Positions 33,147 through 40,749 of a stretch of DNA of 64,000 nt are shown here, one piece after another. The DNA is from an uncultured Eubacteriales bacterium (lineage in GTDB: Bacteria > Bacillota > Clostridia > Oscillospirales > Oscillospiraceae). How positions within the stretch are numbered: position 1 is the stretch's first letter; each line of letters begins with the position of its first letter. The notes beneath the pieces are model-generated. The model was not told the DNA's origin and searched no databases. It was given only the letters and a program-made list of their open reading frames with translations. Made by a program: the position numbers and the translations under genes. Where the stretch lies: NCBI GenBank assembly GCA_900544295.1, contig UQUO01000002.1:1-64000 (forward strand), given 5' to 3'.

Positions 33147-34358
33147 TTATTTGACTATTCCGCTCTCAAAACATTCCCTGATTTCGCTCTCGCTAAGCCC
33201 CAAATCCGCCAGGATATCTGCCGTGTCAGCGCCATATGCAGCGCCGCCGCGAAAGATTTTGCTGGGATTATTCCTGAATCGAGGGACACAGCTGCATCCC
33301 TTAACGCTCTCCCCGGTCAGCTCATCGTGCCATTCCGTGATGGTTTCCCTCGCCACATATTGAGGATTTGTAAGCATCATCTCGTAGGTCATTACAGGCG
33401 AGCAGGGCACTCCTGCATCGTCCATGAGCCGGCAGGCTTCCTCGGCGGTATGTGTGTTGAAGAACTCTTCGACCGCAGCAATGAATTTAGGGGCACGTGC
33501 CGTCTCGCGCAGTTGTACGCCCGCATGAGGTTCCGCAAAATCCGGGTCATCGCCCAAGCCAATGAGCTTTTCAAGGTTGCGCATGACGCCTATACCGCCG
33601 AAAGCTGTCATCACCCACTGGCCGTCCTTGCAGCGCTGCATATTGGGCACCGCCTGGAGCGTGTTGCCCCTTATTCCTATCCTGGGCGGCTGTACTCCCT
33701 CGTTCACGCCTCCGATGAGGTAATCGCCCTGAATCCGCACCATAGTTTCATATTGGGCGAGGTCTATGCTCTCTCCGCGCCCCGTTTTGCAGACGTTCAC
33801 CAACGCCGCGGCGACGCTCCATGCGGCGAAAAGGGCGCTGATGTAGTCACAGGTATAAGGCTTGGCCGCATATGGCGGCTCTGGCTCGGGCATACCATTT
33901 ACAGCCGTGAACCCGCTGAAAGCCTGGCCTATAGGGTCAAATGAAGGCCTGCTCACATACCTTGCATCGCCTGTCTGGCCAAAGCCGCTCACGTGCGCAA
34001 TTACCAGCTTCGGATTTGTAGACCAAAGCACCTCATCGGACAGGCCCCACTTGTCGTACTGTCCAGCCTTGGAGGCTTCTATGAGTACGTCTGCACCCTC
34101 CAGCAGCTTCAAGAATATTCGCTTTCCCTCCGGCTCGGGGATGTTGAGTGCCATTGCCCGACCATTTCGATGCTCCATAGTCCACGCCCGGCCCATTCTT
34201 CTGAGCATATCCGGCGCTTTTGTGCTCTCGATATGGATAACTTCGGCGCCCTGCTCTGCCAGGAATGTTGCCGCCACCGGGCCAGCAATGTTGGTGCCGG
34301 TCGTTACCACCCGGATACCGCTCAAATTTCCGAACGTGGGCATATCCGCTCGTCTCAT
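33147..34358 (-). CDS. CaiB/BaiF-type CoA-transferase (copy 2), first gene of the sigma-54 operon
   Basis: Class III CoA-transferase, 403 residues, colinear with CaiB and copy 1: FGNLSGIRVV, SGFGQTGD, SFDPIGQAFSGF, NPQYVARETITEW, FRNNPSKIFRG. Catalytic D171 in CDYISALFA. Start 34358 with AAGGAG 7 nt upstream and a -24/-12 promoter about 40 nt upstream. Its base composition (about 55% GC in one hand-counted line) is lower than that of the following genes. As the first gene it is likely the entry step that loads CoA on the incoming acid. Confidence 0.92.
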   Translation of the reverse strand: MRRADMPTFGNLSGIRVVTTGTNIAGPVAATFLAEQGAEVIHIESTKAPDMLRRMGRAWTMEHRNGRAMALNIPEPEGKRIFLKLLEGADVLIEASKAGQYDKWGLSDEVLWSTNPKLVIAHVSGFGQTGDARYVSRPSFDPIGQAFSGFTAVNGMPEPEPPYAAKPYTCDYISALFAAWSVAAALVNVCKTGRGESIDLAQYETMVRIQGDYLIGGVNEGVQPPRIGIRGNTLQAVPNMQRCKDGQWVMTAFGGIGVMRNLEKLIGLGDDPDFAEPHAGVQLRETARAPKFIAAVEEFFNTHTAEEACRLMDDAGVPCSPVMTYEMMLTNPQYVARETITEWHDELTGESVKGCSCVPRFRNNPSKIFRGGAAYGADTADILADLGLSESEIRECFESGIVK

Positions 34359-34398
34359 GGGATCACTCCTTGTTAATTAATTTGCTAACATAATTAGT

Positions 34399-34414
34399 TG
34401 CATTTCTCGTGCCA
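34399..34414 (-). promoter_or_regulatory. Sigma-54 (-24/-12) promoter of the 19-gene operon
   Basis: On the minus strand TGGCACGAGAAATGCA (34414-34399), preceded by T. It matches the TGGCACG-rNNN-TTGCW consensus at all but one position, with the invariant GG and GC separated by exactly 10 nt. The predicted start point is near 34389, 30 nt before the first start codon. A sigma-54 activator gene is divergent and adjacent. Confidence 0.85.
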
Positions 34415-34464
34415 ACTTATTTACTCTCCGAACTAGTACTATTTTGCCAATATACGAAGTGTTA

Positions 34465-34546
34465 TTGCGACAATTCAGGCGGATTATTTTGCGCTTTTGA
34501 AACTCTCCTCTCTGTTGTTCGACACATTAGGACAGTTTCTCGACAC
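34465..34546. promoter_or_regulatory. Candidate activator-binding repeats upstream of the -24/-12 promoter
   Basis: The sequence CGACA occurs three times in the same orientation: in TTGCGACA (34465-34472) and in two copies of TCGACAC (34519-34525 and 34540-34546). Distances are about 52 and 21 bp, close to 5 and 2 helical turns. They lie 50-145 bp upstream of the sigma-54 promoter, where enhancer-binding proteins normally bind. The core is short, so this is a suggestion only. Confidence 0.35.
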
Positions 34547-34563
34547 TTTTTCTTCCGGCAAGA

Positions 34564-34592
34564 TTGACTGAGGCTTCTGCGTCGTTTATAAT
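34564..34592 (+). promoter_or_regulatory. Sigma-A promoter of the sigma-54 activator gene
   Basis: TTGACT (34564-34569), a 17-nt spacer, then TATAAT (34587-34592). The start point near 34599 leaves only about 11 nt before the ATG at 34610, so the transcript has almost no leader. Confidence 0.8.
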
Positions 34593-34609
34593 GCACCTGG
34601 TGATGCTTT

Positions 34610-36565
34610 ATGTCCGAAAGTGAATTCAAATATAACAGAGAGAGCACGATCTCCGCATGGCATCAATTCATTGAGTCCGGCTCTATACCTGAAGGCATGG
34701 TCAGACGCCCTGTGGCTGAATCATGGATCAGATGTCGAAAATGCGGCGTTGATCCATTTGCGTCTACATTTCCGCACATGTCGCGGCAAGTGCTCAAAAA
34801 AATGCAGCAGGAAAACAGTTTCCTGCTGTCATATGCCATTCCGTGCTTGAGACTTCTCAGATGTACTGCCGGAACGGGCGGCGTTTCTTTGATTTCTCCT
34901 GGTCTGTTTGTTTATTACATGCTTTCAGACTATGAATCCGAACCGCTTTCATACGGCATTTATTTGGACGAAAGGACCTGCGGGAACACTGCAATTTCAA
35001 TATCTAGTTACGAGCGCAAAGCAGCTTTCCTCCACAAATATGAAAAGTACAGGCTAATTGACCAGACTACCTCCTCAGCCGCCTCTCCTATATTTATCAA
35101 TGACGAAATTGCAGGTTATATTGCGCTCAGTGTTACCGGAGGGCTTTCCTCAGAGCACATGACCTCGCTCGTTTGCTTTGCGTCCGACATGATAGGAGAG
35201 CTTGCACAGCATGAGCCCTCTCGAGGTGAAATCATTGCCAAATGCCAGCAACTGATCGACATGGCGCACCATCCCATATTACTCATTGACAGTTCGGGGT
35301 CCATTGTGGCGGCAAACAGTGACAGCAGGAGGTTTATTGCCGTTGCAAAACCTGATGGTTCCCCTGCGCGCATTGCCGATTCTCTTGAGAGGCTGGATGA
35401 CCTCACGTGCTTTTCTCCCGATGGCGACACACATGAGCATCGGAGCTGTAATATTCGGACAAAATACGACACCACCTTCAACTGTGAAATTATTTCAAAG
35501 GAAAGCCTGAGCTTCCCCGGAGGTAAAAAGCTGACGGCAGTTTCAATAGAAGTCAGCCCTCCAGGAAGACAGGTGAACGCCAAAGAGAGCCCTGCAATAG
35601 CCAGCCGTCCAAATCGCTCTGAAAATGTTGAATACGTCGGCGTTAGTATGGAGTGGTCAAAAATCGACCACGTAATAAAAAGAATCGCCAAGTACCCCTC
35701 CAATGTTCTCATTCAGGGAGAATCCGGCACTGGCAAGGAGGTCGTTGCGCGTACAATTCACAATTTGAGCGGTCGGCGCGGCAATTTTGTCGCGATAAAC
35801 TGCGGGGACATTCCTGAGGGACTGCTGCAAAGTGAGTTCTTCGGTTATGAAAAAGGCTCTTTCACAGGGGCGAGCCGCGAGGGGCGTATGGGCAAATTTG
35901 AATATGCAGACAACGGCACCGTGTTCCTGGACGAGATAGGAGACATGCCGCTGTCTATGCAGGTCAGTCTGCTTAGGTTTATACAGGAGCGTACCGTGCA
36001 GAGGATCGGCTCCAACAGAACCAAACCCGTAGACGTGAGGATAATTGCTGCAACTAACAAAAACATCGAAGAGATGATCAAAAAGCAGCTTTTCAGAAAC
36101 GACTTATACTACCGGTTGAACATAATCGGATTCACATTGCCGCCTCTGCGTGACAGGAAGGACGACATTCCGCTTCTGACCCGGCATTTCGTCGATATAA
36201 TCAGCAACCAGTACGGTATACCCATACCAGAGGTTGAACCCGATGTGTACAACATCCTTATGAGGCACGACTGGCCGGGCAACGTCAGAGAGTTGCGCAA
36301 CGTCGTGGAAAAACTGCTTATCATGTGTGAAAACCAGAGAATAACAGCAAATTCCATATATGCCTATGTCTTCGACTATGACAGCTTCAACAGCGCGTCG
36401 GGGAGCTCAAAGAGCCTTTCGGAAAAAGACAGCATCATTGATCGTTTGCGGGCCAACAAAGGCAACGTTTCCAAGACTGCCGCAGATTTCGGCATAGCGC
36501 GGGACACTTTGTATCGCAAGATGAAGCGTTATGGCATTGATTCCAGCAAGAAAAACCTCCTGTAA
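34610..36565 (+). CDS. Sigma-54-dependent transcriptional activator (GAF/PAS-AAA-Fis HTH, AcoR-like)
   Basis: Enhancer-binding protein that remodels sigma-54 RNA polymerase with ATP. The 651 residues divide into an N-terminal sensory part (GAF-like about 70-200, PAS-like about 215-310), an AAA domain (Walker A GESGTGKE 370-377; GSFTGA loop 416-421, a Ser variant of GAFTGA; Walker B TVFLDEIGDMP 437-447; DWPGNVRELRN 554-564) and a C-terminal Fis-type HTH (about 610-645). There is no receiver domain, so a small-molecule ligand rather than phosphorylation is likely the signal. Divergent from the operon with the -24/-12 promoter, it is the obvious inducer-responsive activator of that operon. Confidence 0.93.
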   Translation: MSESEFKYNRESTISAWHQFIESGSIPEGMVRRPVAESWIRCRKCGVDPFASTFPHMSRQVLKKMQQENSFLLSYAIPCLRLLRCTAGTGGVSLISPGLFVYYMLSDYESEPLSYGIYLDERTCGNTAISISSYERKAAFLHKYEKYRLIDQTTSSAASPIFINDEIAGYIALSVTGGLSSEHMTSLVCFASDMIGELAQHEPSRGEIIAKCQQLIDMAHHPILLIDSSGSIVAANSDSRRFIAVAKPDGSPARIADSLERLDDLTCFSPDGDTHEHRSCNIRTKYDTTFNCEIISKESLSFPGGKKLTAVSIEVSPPGRQVNAKESPAIASRPNRSENVEYVGVSMEWSKIDHVIKRIAKYPSNVLIQGESGTGKEVVARTIHNLSGRRGNFVAINCGDIPEGLLQSEFFGYEKGSFTGASREGRMGKFEYADNGTVFLDEIGDMPLSMQVSLLRFIQERTVQRIGSNRTKPVDVRIIAATNKNIEEMIKKQLFRNDLYYRLNIIGFTLPPLRDRKDDIPLLTRHFVDIISNQYGIPIPEVEPDVYNILMRHDWPGNVRELRNVVEKLLIMCENQRITANSIYAYVFDYDSFNSASGSSKSLSEKDSIIDRLRANKGNVSKTAADFGIARDTLYRKMKRYGIDSSKKNLL

Positions 36566-36580
36566 CTGCAAACAAGCAGA

Positions 36581-36642
36581 AAGCGGCCAACAGGCGGGCC
36601 CTTATCGTGACAACGCACGAAAGGACTGCCTGTTGGCCGCTT
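36581..36642. terminator. Long inverted repeat between convergent genes
   Basis: Bases 36581-36595 pair perfectly with 36628-36642 (15-bp stem) across a 32-nt loop, between the activator (stop 36565) and the convergent MATE gene (stop 36662). No clear T-run follows on either strand, so it is at best an atypical bidirectional terminator. Confidence 0.5.
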
Positions 36643-36661
36643 ACATTGAGCTAATACATGC

Positions 36662-38053
36662 TCACGCTTTTTGCTTTTTCGGCGGCTCCATGCCGGTCTT
36701 TTTGAGGACGTGGCGGAGGAGGAATTGACAGACGAAAACGGAGACTACTTCGGCTACCGGGAAGGACAGCCAGACGTTCGAGAGCGTGCCGGTAAGAGAG
36801 AGAAGGTAGGCCGCGGGGACCAGGATCACCAGTTGGCGAGCGGCTGAAATATACAGGCTGTACATGCCGTAGCCAAAAGCCTGACAGGACGAGCTTGCGA
36901 TTATATTCAGGCCGGCAAGCAGGAAGCTGAAACTGATTATCCTCAGCGCCGGCCCTCCTATGTTCAGCATGTCCTCCGAGGCGTCAAAAAGCAGCAGCAG
37001 CTGCTCCGGCAGGAGCTGAAACACCGCAAAGCCTATGACCATCAGCAGCGTAGCGTACAGCATGCTCAGCTTTATCGTCTTGTGTATGCGCTCCGGCTTG
37101 TTCGCTCCGTAGTTGTAGCCGATGATAGGAACCATGCCGTTATTAAGGCCGAACACGGGCATGAACACAAAGCTCTGCAGCTTGAAATACACGCCGAACA
37201 CCGCCGCTGCTGTGGCTGTGAAGGTGGTGAGAATGAGGTTCATGAAGAACGTCGTCACGGAGGATATCGAGCTCATTACAATGCTCGGGATGCTTATCCT
37301 GGAAATGGCCAGCATCGAGACCTTCGACGGGCGCGCTCCCGCAAGAGTTATCTCGCGGTTCCAGTGCTTGTTTATGAAGAACGCTACGATCGCGGCGACT
37401 ATCTGCCCGCCAACGGTGGCGACGGCCGCGCCCGCTATGCCCATTGCGGGGAAACCCAGCAGGCCGAAAATCAGGATAGGGTCGAATATGATGTTCAGTA
37501 TGGCACCTATGAGCTGCGTTATCATGGAAAGCGTGGTGCGGCCCGTGGACTGGAGTATGCGCTCATAGGTTATCTCTATAAACACACCGAAGGAGAAGAT
37601 GAGCACTATGCGCAGGTACGAGACGCCGTGGGAGATTATCTCCGCCGCGTCCTCCGCAGGCACTTCGCCGCTTATCTGCGCGCGCATAAACGTCTCTGTG
37701 AAGAACAGACCGAGAATCAGGAATATGACATAGCTAGCGGCCTCAAGCACCATTCCGCTTATCGCTATCCTGCTTGCGTGAGCCGGGTCCTTCTCCCCCA
37801 GCGCGCGGCTCATCAGCGCGTTTATGCCCACGCCGAAACCTACGGCAAAGGAGATGAGCAGGTTTTGCATCGGGAACGCCAGCGAGACCGCAGTCAGCGC
37901 GTTCTCACTTATCCTCGACACAAAAATGCTGTCCACGACGTTATAAAGCGCCTGGACAAGCATCGAGATCATCATAGGCACTGCCATTGAAAGCAGCAGC
38001 TTGTTCACGGGCATGACGCCCATTTTATTTTCCGTTTGGAGTTTTTCCTGCAC
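36662..38053 (-). CDS. MATE family efflux transporter
   Basis: The 463-residue member of the MATE exporter superfamily has 12 predicted helices: VNKLLLSMAVPMMISMLVQALYNVVDS at the start, the INALMSRALGEKD loop and GLNNGMVPIIGYNYGA at the start of the second half. It differs from the 11.9 kb MATE gene and is not a recent duplicate. It starts with GTG (38053) behind AAAGGAAG. Its own promoter and separate composition place it outside the sigma-54 regulon. Substrate unknown. Confidence 0.9.
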   Translation of the reverse strand: MQEKLQTENKMGVMPVNKLLLSMAVPMMISMLVQALYNVVDSIFVSRISENALTAVSLAFPMQNLLISFAVGFGVGINALMSRALGEKDPAHASRIAISGMVLEAASYVIFLILGLFFTETFMRAQISGEVPAEDAAEIISHGVSYLRIVLIFSFGVFIEITYERILQSTGRTTLSMITQLIGAILNIIFDPILIFGLLGFPAMGIAGAAVATVGGQIVAAIVAFFINKHWNREITLAGARPSKVSMLAISRISIPSIVMSSISSVTTFFMNLILTTFTATAAAVFGVYFKLQSFVFMPVFGLNNGMVPIIGYNYGANKPERIHKTIKLSMLYATLLMVIGFAVFQLLPEQLLLLFDASEDMLNIGGPALRIISFSFLLAGLNIIASSSCQAFGYGMYSLYISAARQLVILVPAAYLLSLTGTLSNVWLSFPVAEVVSVFVCQFLLRHVLKKTGMEPPKKQKA

Positions 38054-38085
38054 TTTTTATCTTCCTTTTTTCTTGTCTTTATAAT

Positions 38086-38114
38086 AGCTTAACGCACATA
38101 TTTTTTATTGTCAA
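38086..38114 (-). promoter_or_regulatory. Sigma-A promoter of the second MATE gene
   Basis: On the minus strand TTGACA (38114-38109), a 17-nt spacer, then TAAGCT (38091-38086). The -10 is weak. A TATTAT lies 5 nt further on but would need a 22-nt spacer. Confidence 0.5.
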
Positions 38115-38145
38115 TCCCCCTTTTACCTGTTCCAAAATGTGAAAA

Positions 38146-38174
38146 ATCGGACGGGCGTATTCTGCCCGTCCGAT
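38146..38174 (-). terminator. Intrinsic terminator of alpha-glucan operon A
   Basis: Bases 38146-38156 pair with 38164-38174 (11-bp stem, 7-nt loop). On the minus strand a run of 5 T follows. It lies 13 nt past the GH13 stop codon. Confidence 0.9.
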
Positions 38175-38186
38175 ACTTTTATGCTT

Positions 38187-39902
38187 TCAATCGCCTTTAA
38201 AGACTGCAAACGAGAGCGGAGCGAGGCTCCCAGGCTCCCAGCCGCTGCTGAAAACAGGGCTCCCGCTTATCTCCGGCAGGCGGCACGGCTGCGCGGAGGC
38301 GTTTATGCAGACGAGGGTGCGCTCAGACCCCAGGCTGCGCTCGAAAACGAGCAGCCCCCCTCCCCGCTCGGCGTACAGCACATGGAGATCTCCGCGCCGC
38401 AGGCACGGGGCCTCCCGGCGGAGGGCCGCGGCCTCGCTGTAGAACGCGCGCAGAGTTTCGCTCTCACGTTCCCAGGGCATGGCGCGGCGATATTCCGCCT
38501 CCGTCACACCCGTCACGCCCAGCTCGTCGCCGTAAAAAACGCAGGGCATGCCCGGGAAGCAGAACATAAACAGCACAGCCAGCCGCAGGCGCGCCTCATC
38601 GCCCCCGCAGAGGCTGAGAAAACGCGGTACATCGTGGCTGTCCAGAATATTCAGCATGACGGAGGCGGCCGGGGGCTTCTGTCGCATCAGCATATCCGAA
38701 CAGCGGCCGGCGAAGGTATGTGCGTCTACCTCCCCCTCCGCGAAGAAAGCGCGGCAATGCCGGCGGAATTCGTAGTTCATGGCTGAATCGAGCATGTCGC
38801 CCATGAGCCAGTGGCGCGCGTCGCTCCAGACCTCGCCTATCAGCAGGGCCTCAGGCTTTACGGCCTTTACACGGCGGCGGAACTCGCGCCAGAAGCCGTC
38901 GTCAATTTCGTCCGCCACGTCGAGCCGCCACCCGTCCGTGCCGTATTCACGTATCCAGTGCTCTCCGACGCGGCAGAGGTAGTCTCGCACCTCCGGGTTC
39001 GAGGTGTCGAGCTTCGGCATGCGGCGCTCGTAGGCGAAGCACTCGTAACCCGGGCGCTCGCCCTCTTCCGGGACGCGGACAGGGAACTCCAAACGGTAGA
39101 ACCAGGAGGCATAGGCGCTTTTTTCCTGCCGCTCCAGCACGTCGCGGAATGCGAAGAACCTCGCGCCGCAGTGATTGAACACGCCGTCAAGTATGACGCG
39201 CAGGCCGCGCGCGTGGGCCTCGTCCACGAGGGCTCGCAGGTCCTCGTCCGTGCCGAGGCAGGGGTCAATATGAAAGTAGTCTATGGTGTCGTATTTGTGA
39301 TACTCCCCGGCGGCGAAAATGGGGTTCAGATAGATGCAATTTGCGCCGAGGGCGGCTATGTAGTCGAGGTTCAGGCGGATTCCTTCGAGCGTGCCGCCGA
39401 GGCGGGAGCGGCAGGGCGCTCCGCCGAAACTGCGCTCGCAGCCCGCGCCGGGCAGGCTCCGCCGCGAGGCGGCGAAGCTGTCCGGGAAGATGTTGTAGAC
39501 CACGGCGTCCACGGCCCAGTCCGGCGTCCGGGCTATATCCGCGCGGTGGTTGAAGGGGAGCTTGAAATAGTCCGCGCGCTCCGCGGAAGGGCTTTCGAGG
39601 AACAGGCCGCCGGAGTAGAACAGCCGCTCAACGCCGTCCGTGAGTTCAAAGTAATAATAGAGTCTGTGATACGCGCCATTCAGCCGCGCCTCCCACCAGT
39701 CACAGTCCTCTCCCTCCGCGGCGAGGCTCATGGGCGCGGGCGTGAAGCGCACCGGCGTATCGGGACAGGCGGTATCGCCGTACCAGAGCGTGCAGGCCGC
39801 TATCCCTCCGGATGCGCAGCGCAGGCGGAAAACCGTTGTGTCCTCGTCCAGGCCGAAGGCGTATTCGCTCATCGGTCTGTGGATTATGGCGTCCTTTCTC
39901 AT
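38187..39902 (-). CDS. GH13 alpha-glucosidase / cyclomaltodextrinase-neopullulanase type (operon A)
   Basis: Cytoplasmic glycoside hydrolase family 13 enzyme that breaks imported malto-oligosaccharides, cyclodextrins or branched pieces. The 571-residue product has an N-terminal beta domain (about 1-120) typical of the neopullulanase group, then the TIM barrel: VILDGVFNHCG (region I), DGWRLDVADE (nucleophile Asp), LLIGEVW (acid Glu) and NILDSHDVPR (transition-state Asp). No signal peptide. The start at 39902 lies 2 nt after the permease stop with AAAGG within the stop region; much longer upstream frames are spurious. Paralogue of the operon B enzyme. Confidence 0.92.
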   Translation of the reverse strand: MRKDAIIHRPMSEYAFGLDEDTTVFRLRCASGGIAACTLWYGDTACPDTPVRFTPAPMSLAAEGEDCDWWEARLNGAYHRLYYYFELTDGVERLFYSGGLFLESPSAERADYFKLPFNHRADIARTPDWAVDAVVYNIFPDSFAASRRSLPGAGCERSFGGAPCRSRLGGTLEGIRLNLDYIAALGANCIYLNPIFAAGEYHKYDTIDYFHIDPCLGTDEDLRALVDEAHARGLRVILDGVFNHCGARFFAFRDVLERQEKSAYASWFYRLEFPVRVPEEGERPGYECFAYERRMPKLDTSNPEVRDYLCRVGEHWIREYGTDGWRLDVADEIDDGFWREFRRRVKAVKPEALLIGEVWSDARHWLMGDMLDSAMNYEFRRHCRAFFAEGEVDAHTFAGRCSDMLMRQKPPAASVMLNILDSHDVPRFLSLCGGDEARLRLAVLFMFCFPGMPCVFYGDELGVTGVTEAEYRRAMPWERESETLRAFYSEAAALRREAPCLRRGDLHVLYAERGGGLLVFERSLGSERTLVCINASAQPCRLPEISGSPVFSSGWEPGSLAPLSFAVFKGD

Positions 39903-39904
39903 AT

Positions 39905-40747
39905 TCAGCCTTTCACTCCCCCGGCGGTCAGGCCGGAGACCATGTACTTTTGTATTTTGAAGAAGATAAGCAGCAGCGGAATGGAGGCCAGGATGCTCGC
40001 CGCTGTGAAAAGCGGCCAGGAACGGGTGTAGTCGTTCGATTGCAGCTGGTAGAGCCCGCCCGCAAGAGAGTAGAACTTGCTGTCCAGCAGGAAGGTCGTG
40101 GCAAAAAGATATTCGTTCCAGACGGTGATGAGCACCATGACGCAGGTGACGACGATGGCGGGCTTGGCCAGGGGCAGGACGATCTTCCAGATCATCTGTG
40201 CGTCGTTCGCACCGTCTATCTTCGAGGCCTCCTCGATCTCGACGGGGATGGTGTCGAAATAGCCCTTCATGTTCCATATGCCGAACACGCACATGCTGCC
40301 CGCATAGATGAGGATGAGGCCAGCGTGCGAGTTCAGCAGCCCGCCGAGCCGCAGGATGCGGTAATAGGCGAAGAGGGAGAGCACCTGCGGGAAGGCGTTG
40401 AGCACGAGGAGCGCCCGGAGCACCGGTCGCCGGCCACGGAAGCGCCAGCGCGAGCAGGCATAGGCCGCCGTCACGGCGCAGAGCATGGCCACGAGCACCG
40501 TCCCCGCGCTCAGGAGCAGCGAGTTCTTCAGCCAGAGCAGGAAGGGCTCATCCAGGAGGATTGCCCGGTAGTTTTCAAAGCTCGGGTGCTCCGGGATAAA
40601 GGAGAAATCGCCCGAGAGCGAGGCCCCCGCTCCGGAAAATGACACGGAGACGGCATAGAGTATAGGCACGAGCGTCACGGCGCACAGCAGTACAAAGGCC
40701 ATGTTCAGGGCCGCGTAGCCCAGGCGTTCTTTGACTTTCCGCTTCAT
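39905..40747 (-). CDS. Carbohydrate ABC permease, MalG type (operon A)
   Basis: The 280-residue inner-membrane component of a CUT1 sugar importer has six hydrophobic segments and the EAA loop EIEEASKIDGANDAQMIWKIVLPLAKP, which docks with the ATPase. It pairs with the MalF-type gene 2 nt upstream. No ATPase gene is present in either glucan operon, so a shared MsmX/UgpC-type ATPase encoded elsewhere must power both systems. Confidence 0.93.
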   Translation of the reverse strand: MKRKVKERLGYAALNMAFVLLCAVTLVPILYAVSVSFSGAGASLSGDFSFIPEHPSFENYRAILLDEPFLLWLKNSLLLSAGTVLVAMLCAVTAAYACSRWRFRGRRPVLRALLVLNAFPQVLSLFAYYRILRLGGLLNSHAGLILIYAGSMCVFGIWNMKGYFDTIPVEIEEASKIDGANDAQMIWKIVLPLAKPAIVVTCVMVLITVWNEYLFATTFLLDSKFYSLAGGLYQLQSNDYTRSWPLFTAASILASIPLLLIFFKIQKYMVSGLTAGGVKG

Positions 40748-40749
40748 GC

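Noticed and set aside
24856..34358. A bile-acid (bai) 7-alpha-dehydroxylation operon
   Set aside because: CoA ligase, CaiB/BaiF transferase and BaiCD/BaiH-like flavoprotein types are present, but BaiE dehydratase, BaiA short-chain dehydrogenase and a BaiG-type carrier are absent, and the CaiA, Fix and menaquinone genes do not fit.
16582..34358. A carnitine (cai) or butyrobetaine-to-trimethylamine operon
   Set aside because: CaiA, CaiB, ligase and FixABCX-like proteins match, but there is no betaine (BCCT) or choline-type transporter. The two carriers are of anion type, and the crotonase differs from CaiD-like hydratases at catalytic positions. A betaine substrate is possible but unsupported.
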